A stretch of DNA of 64,000 nucleotides from Sepiola atlantica. Its lineage: Eukaryota > Mollusca > Cephalopoda > Sepiida > Sepiolidae. The translations under genes were made by a program, and so were the position numbers. Below are positions 57,404 through 64,000 of the stretch, in pieces (the stretch's first letter is position 1; every line of letters begins with the position of its first letter). The stretch is taken from NCBI GenBank assembly GCA_963556195.1, contig OY744517.1:83310214-83374213 (forward strand), given 5' to 3'. The notes under the pieces were generated by a model, which worked only from the letters and a program-made list of their open reading frames with translations, was not told where the DNA came from and made no database searches.

Positions 57404-57410
<7 letters not shown>
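56966..57410. other. Unassigned stretch
   Basis: Overlapping frames on both strands at 57172-57411 show hydrophobic runs but no recognisable family. Confidence 0.4.

Positions 57411-57455
<45 letters not shown>
57411..57455. repeat. (TA)n microsatellite
   Basis: TA run. Confidence 0.95.
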
Positions 57456-57636
57456 GGACTCTCCCGTCGATTTCGACATATGAGTGCCTCACCTGGGGCT
57501 GCCAGCGCGTGAATTTGTAATTGCAAGGGTTGCGCAATCCCCAACAACCGCTCTCCTGAGTCGGCATTGCTTGATTCCAATGGCAAGTAGTAATACAAGA
57601 CGACTGGAAACAATGCCGAAATAAGCAGAGAGCACA

Positions 57637-57743
57637 TACAGCACCTGGTATTCCCAAATGGTCACCCATTTAGTACTGGCCAGGCTCGACGCCGTTTAAC
57701 TTCGGTGATCTAACGGGAACCGGTGTGTCAACGTGATTGTGCC

Positions 57744-57748
<5 letters not shown>
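57637..57748 (-). pseudogene. 5S rRNA-derived pseudogene
   Basis: The minus strand reads GTTAGATCACCGAAGTTAAA, GTCGAGCCTGGCCAGTACT and ATGGGTGACCATTTGGGAAT, then ACCAGGTGCTGTA. These follow the order of 5S rRNA: box A region, GGGCCTGGTTAGTACT, GGATGGGTGACCGCCTGGGAAT, and the 3' GGTGCTGTA. Substitutions in box A and the 5' stem indicate a pseudogene or a 5S-derived SINE. A (TA)n run abuts its 5' end. Confidence 0.75.

Positions 57749-57789
<41 letters not shown>
57749..57789. repeat. (TA)n microsatellite
   Basis: TA run at the 5' edge of the 5S-like element. Confidence 0.95.
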
Positions 57790-57793
<4 letters not shown>

Positions 57794-57939
57794 CTAAGCC
57801 CTTTTAAGAAATTAAAGTTGAGCACTCTTGGGGATGTTAAAAATAGACTTTCAAAAAGCTACAATGCAAAGTTCCGAATACGTTCGTCTTCTATCTGTGC
57901 CTGCTTCTAAGTACATATAGATCTTAATTTCCCTTAATT

Positions 57940-58193
<254 letters not shown>

Positions 58194-58558
58194 CACACAT
58201 ATAAATTGTTGTGTTGTAATCTGTGATCTCCTCATTCACTTCTCGAGTGACCAAATATCGTTTTTGTTTGTTTGTTTGCAATCAGAGACCAACTCACTTG
58301 GTATTTCTTTCTAGACAGTCTGGGTCCATTTGATGTGATCATTATATACAAACTTACTTATTCACTTGGTTTAGCAAAGACGTTTGGGACAATATCCAAG
58401 AACTAAGAATGGTCTCATTTGCTTTATATAAAATGACGAGACACAATGTGCAAGAGTTTGAATTGGATTAAAAGAAATTGGTTTTGTGGGTGAAGAGAAT
58501 GAAAAAAAAACACTGGTGTAGAAAGCAGTCAGAATCTTCATGGACTGGTGAATGAGAA

Positions 58559-58953
58559 TCTATATATAATTATCACATTATGGTGTTTTTAGAGTTTGTC
58601 TGTTCGTACGAAAATAGAAACATATAATTGATTGAGAGAGAAAGAGAGGAATTTTGTTAAATATAAACATCTTTCGTGGTCGGTCGTTAAGATGTTTATC
58701 TTCGATTTTTTACACCTGCCATACCCAAGTTTGCAGTTCAAGTAAGTCCAAATAATTTCTTTTAACTGGATACATGTTTTATAAATTTAAAGAAATTAAC
58801 ATAACATAATAACTAAAAAAAAACATTGCATACATTTTTTTTTAACTAAGTAACCTATCTTCATTTTAATCTTCATTAGCGAACATAAAAGTGGTGCAAA
58901 ACTGTTCTGTTTGGGGAATTATTTTACCCGTCCTAGGGCGAGTGTTCTTCTAG
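58559..58953 (+). mobile_element. Short Helitron-like element
   Basis: It begins TCTATATATAATTATC after an A and ends TTCTTCTAG before a T. The last 75 bp (GTGCAAAACTGTTCTG, TTTGGGGAATTATTT, GAGTGTTCTTCTAG) match the 3' end of the minus-strand element at 61964. No coding capacity. Confidence 0.55.
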
Positions 58954-60018
58954 TATATATTTTACCAAATATGTGGTTTGATCAAAAAGTAATGAGACTT
59001 TTAAAAAAAAGTTATTTTTGCTTTCAGTTTGGTAATCATGATCGACATTCAACTTATCAGTATTTTGGCATGTTTTGCAAAGAACTTACCTTCAGCCGAG
59101 TAGTTTCAAATTATTAGTTCTTTTTTGTTAAATCTATTATTATACTAAAGCTGAGTTAATCAACGTTTCTTTCCTTAAGGATTTCTTCCTTTATATTTTA
59201 ATCACACAAAATACATGCTTAAATATTCCTCTGTTTTGGGATTGAATTGTTTGAAAAACTTCCATTTTCATTGTTCCAATTAGTCATAATCTGTAATTAA
59301 CCTTTTATCTATCACTTTCACTCTCTCTTACGGTAGATTGTTTGAAGATCCTTCTGCTCTTATTTTGTACGTCACATATCACTTTTTCCTCAAATGTTTT
59401 CAAGTATTTTGCCCCTATTAAAGGGTCCAAAGATGTATGAGTATTATGAACAGGTACGCAGTTAGTCTTTTTATATGCATTCAGAAAATACTCTTAAATA
59501 TTTGTTTGTGGAAGATTCATGTTTGCTCCAAAAGTAACTTCTTGTTATTCAGTACATAATAACTAGTGTACACCCTCCTTAAAAATGATGAAAAAAATCT
59601 TCTTCGACAATTTTCCTTCTAATATTCATATAAAAACAATTTTTCATATATAAATTATCATTTCTGATGACCTAAAAAAAACCCCAAAAACAACCACCGT
59701 TGACTTTTGGTTTAGAGTGGAGGATTTCTTTCCGAATTCATATAATTCACCTGACTTGCTATTTGCTTTCTCGCTTTCCTTCACCACTTGAACTGGTTTT
59801 GTTAGGGGGCTAGTTTGTCCAGAAAAAAGGCATGCTTTTTACTCAGTAACGTTTGTGTTATGGGATGGATATATATCTATTTATATACAAATAAATACAC
59901 ATTAGTCATTATTAGAGAGTGGAGGATTATAGTCTTAATAAGTAATTCTTCTTCTGGGTATTCAAACATTTGTTTTGTTGTTTTTACAACAAATAAGGCT
60001 TTTATTTTTATTATTGAA
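58954..60018. other. Unassigned AT-rich stretch
   Basis: No gene or repeat was recognised between the Helitron-like element and the satellite. Confidence 0.45.
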
Positions 60019-60020
60019 GT

Positions 60021-61704
60021 GTTACAGACAACATGTAACCATAAAATGTATGCAATGAGCTAAAAGATAAAAAGACGTTAAATGTAAACACATTATTTTG
60101 TAAAAGAGTTTCTGTTACAGACAAAATGTAACCATAAAATGTATGCAATGAGCTAAAAGATAAAAAGACGTTAAATGTAAACACATTATTTTGTAAAAGA
60201 GTTTCTGTTACAGACAAAATGTAACCATAAAATGTATGCAATGAGCTAAAAGATAAAAAGACGTTAAATGTAAACACATTATTTTGTAAAAGAGTTTCTG
60301 TTACAGACAAAATGTAACCATAAAATGTATGCAATGAGCTAAAAGATAAAAAGACGTTAAATGTAAACACATTATTTTGTAAAAGAGTTTCTGTTACAGA
60401 CAAAATGTAACCATAAAATGTATGCAATGAGCTAAAAGATAAAAAGACGTTAAATGTAAACACATTATTTTGTAAAAGAGTTTCTGTTACAGACAAAATG
60501 TAACCATAAAATGTATGCAATGAGCTAAAAGATAAAAAGACGTTAAATGTAAACACATTATTTTGTAAAAGAGTTTCTGTTACAGACAAAATGTAACCAT
60601 AAAATGTATGCAATGAGCTAAAAGATAAAAAGACGTCAAATGTAAACACATTATTTTGTAAAAGAGTTTCTGTTACAGACAAAATGTAACCATAAAATGT
60701 ATGCAATGAGCTAAAAGATAAAAAGACGTTAAATGTAAACACATTATTTTGTAAAAGAGTTTCTGTTACAGACAAAATGTAACCATAAAATGTATGCAAT
60801 GAGCTAAAAGATAAAAAGACGTTAAATGTAAACACATTATTTTGTAAAAGAGTTTCTGTTACAGACAAAATGTAACCATAAAATGTATGCAATGAGCTAA
60901 AAGATAAAAAGACGTCAAATGTAAACACATTATTTTGTAAAAGAGTTTCTGTTACAGACAAAATGTAACCATAAAATGTATGCAATGAGCTAAAAGATAA
61001 AAAGACGTTAAATGTAAACACATTATTTTGTAAAAGAGTTTCTGTTACAGACAAAATGTAACCATAAAATGTATGCAATGAGCTAAAAGATAAAAAGACG
61101 TTAAATGTAAACACATTATTTTGTAAAAGAGTTTCTGTTACAGACAAAATGTAACCATAAAATGTATGCAATGAGCTAAAAGATAAAAAGACGTCAAATG
61201 TAAACACATTATTTTGTAAAAGAGTTTCTGTTACAGACAAAATGTAACCATAAAATGTATGCAATGAGCTAAAATATAAAAAGACGTTAAATGTAAACAC
61301 ATTATTTTGTAAAAGAGTTTCTGTTACAGACAAAATGTAACCATAAAATGTATGCAATGAGCTAAAAGATAAAAAGACGTTAAATGTACACACATTATTT
61401 TGTAAAAGAGTTTCTGTTACAGACAAAATGTAACCATAAAATGTATGCAATGAGCTAAAAGATAAAAAGACGTTAAATGTAAACACATTATTTTGTAAAA
61501 GAGTTTCTGTTACAGACAAAATGTAACCATAAAATGTATGCAATGAGCTAAAAGATAAAAAGACGTCAAATGTAAACACATTATTTTGTAAAAGAGTTTC
61601 TGTTACAGACAAAATGTAACCATAAAATGTATGCAATGAGCTAAAAGATAAAAAGACGTTAAATGTAAACACATTATTTTGTAAAAGAGTTTCTGTTACA
61701 GACA
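60021..61704. repeat. 93-bp satellite array, 18 copies
   Basis: The unit starts GTTACAGACAAAATGTAACC and ends GTAAAAGAGTTTCT. Copies are nearly identical: most differ only at a T/C in GACGTTAAATG versus GACGTCAAATG, plus single changes at about 61275 and 61389. Because 93 is a multiple of three and the unit lacks minus-strand stops in one frame, a 567-codon frame stays open (60011-61714, minus). Its 31-residue repeat includes SVTETLLQNNVFTF and FLSFSSLHTFYGYI. I see no flanking exon, promoter or similarity to a known repeat protein. Confidence 0.95.
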
Positions 61705-61963
61705 ATCGACTCATTTCGATATCTTTAGTTTTCGTTAATGTATTTGTTAAATTTTGAAGTCGTTCTTAAGCTGAAAATAACACTAGTGATGCTAGCTACA
61801 GCTCAAAAGAGAAGCAGCCTTTGTTCCTCAATCTCATTAATATAACATAATGCCCCTTGTTGGTATGCTTATTACCAATATTGATACCGTTATCAAAATT
61901 AGAGTAATTTTTTAACATTCAAAAAATGTTATGCAAAAATCCAAATTTGTTTTTATAAAATCA

Positions 61964-62538
61964 CTAGAAGAATACCCGTTCAAAGACAAATAAATCTCCC
62001 AAACAGAACAGTTTTGCACTACTTTATGCCCCCTATAAGATATAAGAATACTAAACCTCATGTCTAGAATCCTTATTTTAATTTGGATCAAAATCCATTA
62101 TATGATTTTCATTCTAGAAAATGTCTAAAATTTAAGACTTAAGTTTAAGGGGTTTTAAGAAGAAATTGAAGGAATCTTGTTAATTGGTGTGTAATGACTA
62201 TTCAATGCAAATCTGAAATATTTATATTTTCAAATGTCAGGTTGTGCCCATATTATGCCCCCTGAAAACCCTTTAAAATAATCCAAAGTAAATGAAATTT
62301 GGGGAATATTTATTGACATCATTAGATGTCAATAAATATTGTTAAAATTTCACAAAAGGCTTCCACTCCCTCTTTTCTCTATTTGCATAATACTAAATTA
62401 AACTAAATACATCCCACATTACAATCCCTTAAACCTAGCGGCTGTGTTCCAAAATTTATAATCCGTTACCTAATTCAGGAGTGAATTCTGTACATGCAAA
62501 TATCCAAACATATACACATACCTAACTTTATATAGAGA
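61964..62538 (-). mobile_element. Helitron-like element
   Basis: On the minus strand it begins TCTCTATATAAAGTTAGG after an A and ends ACGGGTATTCTTCTAG before a T. The 3' 70 bp match the element at 58559-58953. A small palindrome (AATATTTATTGACATC/complement) lies at about 62308-62344. No long frame. Confidence 0.55.
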
Positions 62539-62633
62539 TTACTGCTGTAGTTAGCTTTAGGATACTTGTATTTCAAAGACACAAATTTGTACAAGAACAT
62601 TGTTTTATTGAGAGACAATCAAGAATACCGCAG

Positions 62634-63077
62634 TTGGAGTCCATATTTTATGAGCGTGGCTCACCAGTTGAGATCCTGCCGGACAATGGCATTGCATTTA
62701 CCAGCCAACACTTTCAGCAGTTTCTACAAGACTGGTGTTCACAGCTTCGATTCAGGCATGCCTACAAACCAGTAGGAAACAGTATCGTCGAGAGAAGCCA
62801 CAGAAGTGTGGCTAGGAAACAATGTTTTATACCAGAGGTGATTTATTGGTATAATGTTACGTCAAAAGACAGCGTCTCAACCTCCATGGTACTGTTCAAC
62901 GTTATATACACCTACAATGTACGCACAGAGGGTATTGATACCGTGGTCAACTCTGAACAGCTAAATGCCCATAAACGGTACCAAGTTGGGATACTGTGTG
63001 AATCAGATTCCCACACAGTAGGTGTACGAGCAAGTCGAGGTAACCAGAATCGTCAGTCTACACTCTTTACATGGTGA
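62634..63077 (+). pseudogene. Integrase core remnant of an LTR retrotransposon
   Basis: The frame reads IFYERGSPVEILPDNG, then FQQFLQDWCSQLRFRHAYKP and GNSIVERSHRSVAR. Asp17 of the PDNG motif and Glu53 of IVER are separated by exactly 35 residues, the D35E spacing of retroviral-type integrases. IPEVIYWYNVTSKD and VIYTYNVRTEGID follow, as in a gypsy-like integrase lineage I have seen in molluscs and other invertebrates. The first catalytic Asp, the zinc-binding N-terminus and all of RT are missing, so this is an isolated fragment. Confidence 0.7.
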
Positions 63078-63297
63078 CGGATTCCATAAACCAGCAAATA
63101 ACTTTTCCAGGAGAGTGTATACAATTCAGTACCATCAGTGAGTCGTAAGAATAAAAGCAAACAGCTGAACATTCCTAGGTCGACACGGCTGTAACAACTG
63201 TCATAAAATGGATTACTCAAAATGGCGTTTTTTTCTTCTTTTTTTTTTTAAGGTCCCGAAAAGAAATGGAGCTTAGAAAAACAAAGGCATGGCAGAA

Positions 63298-63660
63298 TCT
63301 ATATATTAATACGATAGCGTGTGTGTTCGTGTGTCACGCTTCCGGCAAAAGCTCTGTGCATGCGTGCCGCACCTAGATTTTGAAAAGCATTCAACTCGAC
63401 TAATTTTCAAAACATTTTCAAGTGTTTCCCTTTGGCGCAACGGTTAGCTACGTAGTATTTTTTGCTTCGGCCCGACTGGTTTATAGTTCGATCCCAATCA
63501 ACCTCTAACATTATTTTTCTACATTTCGAGGGGAAGGGGAAAAGAGGTAGGGAGAGGACAACTGGGAAGACACATATTAATACAATAGCGTGTGTGATTT
63601 TTTGTGTCATGCTTACATCAAAAGCAACGACCTTCCGAATCTTTGTATGCTACTCATGAA
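63298..63660 (+). mobile_element. Possible Helitron 5' end carrying a tRNA-like SINE
   Basis: A|TCTATATATTAATACGATAG at 63298 resembles a Helitron 5' end. ATTAATACAATAGCGTGTGT recurs at 63577. Between them, TTTGGCGCAACGGTTAGC (63430) and TATAGTTCGATCCCAATC (63482) form A- and B-box-like motifs. No CTAG|T end was found before the next SINE. Confidence 0.4.
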
Positions 63661-64000
63661 TTGGCTTGGCCTTTTGGCTAAGATCAAAGTGTAGTATCTG
63701 TTCCGATGGATAATGCACCCCATAGACTGGTATTGTCTTGGCCTTCGAGGCTTGATATACGCCGGTCTATGGGTCTGCCCTCTGCAGTTCTAGGAGGTCC
63801 ACCCTTCCAGGCTTCGCCTCCCCTCTTTGGGGAGGAGTAAGTTTATTGCTTACTGCCTGGGGCGCCCCTACCGGGGAATGCCGACGGGGCGTCCCAGGCA
63901 ATTTTTAATGGTCAGAGTGCTCACCTTCTTGAGCGCTGGCTTTTCAAACCCCACTTTCTCGACCCGACCTTAGGTCACATCTTACTTGTGGGAGTAAGAT
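63661..64000 (+). mobile_element. U2-snRNA-headed SINE, copy D
   Basis: The head GGCCTTTTGGCTAAGATCAA plus GTGTAGTATCTGTTC matches the U2 5' region with one extra A. The body has the CATAGACTGG/CCGGTCTATG stem, GCAGTTCTAGGAGGTCCACC, a GGAGGAGTAAGTTTATTGC block and GGGGCGTCCCAGGC. It ends CACATCTTACTTGTGGGAG at the window edge, so the tail and right target copy may lie outside. It is the best-preserved copy in the window. Confidence 0.8.

Noticed and set aside
57637..57748. Functional 5S rRNA gene
   Set aside because: Internal promoter box A and the terminal stem carry several substitutions, and it is an isolated copy rather than part of an array.
59815..60063. 82-codon + strand frame ending in the satellite
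   Set aside because: No motif, and its end is the first satellite unit.
60021..61704. CRISPR-like or piRNA-cluster interpretation of the 93-bp array
   Set aside because: There are no spacers, and the units are uniform. A piRNA role would need small-RNA data.
63661..64000. Functional U2 snRNA gene
   Set aside because: The head is nearly exact, but the body is the same unrelated sequence as in the SINE copies, and no snRNA promoter element is visible upstream.

Overview
This window looks like gene-poor, repeat-dense, AT-rich DNA from an animal nuclear genome. I found no intact host protein-coding gene. Almost everything that can be named is a transposable element or its debris: tRNA-headed SINEs, a SINE-like family headed by the 5' part of U2 snRNA, decayed LINE reverse transcriptases, an LTR retrotransposon and a solo LTR, Helitron-like elements, mariner-like MITEs, foldback elements, 5S rRNA-derived pseudogenes, minisatellites and many long (TA)n tracts. 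This mix suggests a mollusc, most likely a cephalopod such as an octopus. That is an inference from repeat style, not from a marker gene.

Layout. 0-6 kb: two U2-headed SINE copies inside one 15-bp target duplication, an inverted SINE pair, a LINE fragment and a tRNA SINE. 6-10 kb: a 26-bp minisatellite, hairpins and (TA)n tracts. 11.5-14 kb: a decayed copy of a multi-copy metazoan protein of unknown function. 15-17.7 kb: a LINE remnant split by a 1.04-kb Helitron-like element. 18.7-25.1 kb: SINEs, a solo LTR, a foldback element and a third U2-headed SINE. 27.5-29.2 kb: long (TA)n tracts, a mariner MITE and an exact-looking 0.39-kb duplication. 29.4-35.4 kb: a young LTR element that appears to carry only gag. 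36-42 kb: hairpins and a MITE inserted in a 5S pseudogene. 42.9-45 kb: a minisatellite and a second foldback copy whose loop is inverted relative to the first. 45.6-51 kb: LINE fragments, the second Helitron copy and a mariner derivative. 53-58 kb: SINEs, hairpins and a second 5S pseudogene. 58.5-62.5 kb: two Helitron-like elements in opposite orientation around an 18-copy 93-bp satellite. 62.6-64 kb: an integrase remnant and a fourth U2-headed SINE.

The elements interact mainly by nesting and by seeding repeats. Helitrons and MITEs sit inside older LINEs and 5S pseudogenes, and SINE tails repeatedly run into (TA)n tracts. Long open frames at 42.9-43.5 kb and 60.0-61.7 kb are products of tandem repeats, not recognisable genes. 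All calls were made by eye from the sequence; no alignment or database search was run.
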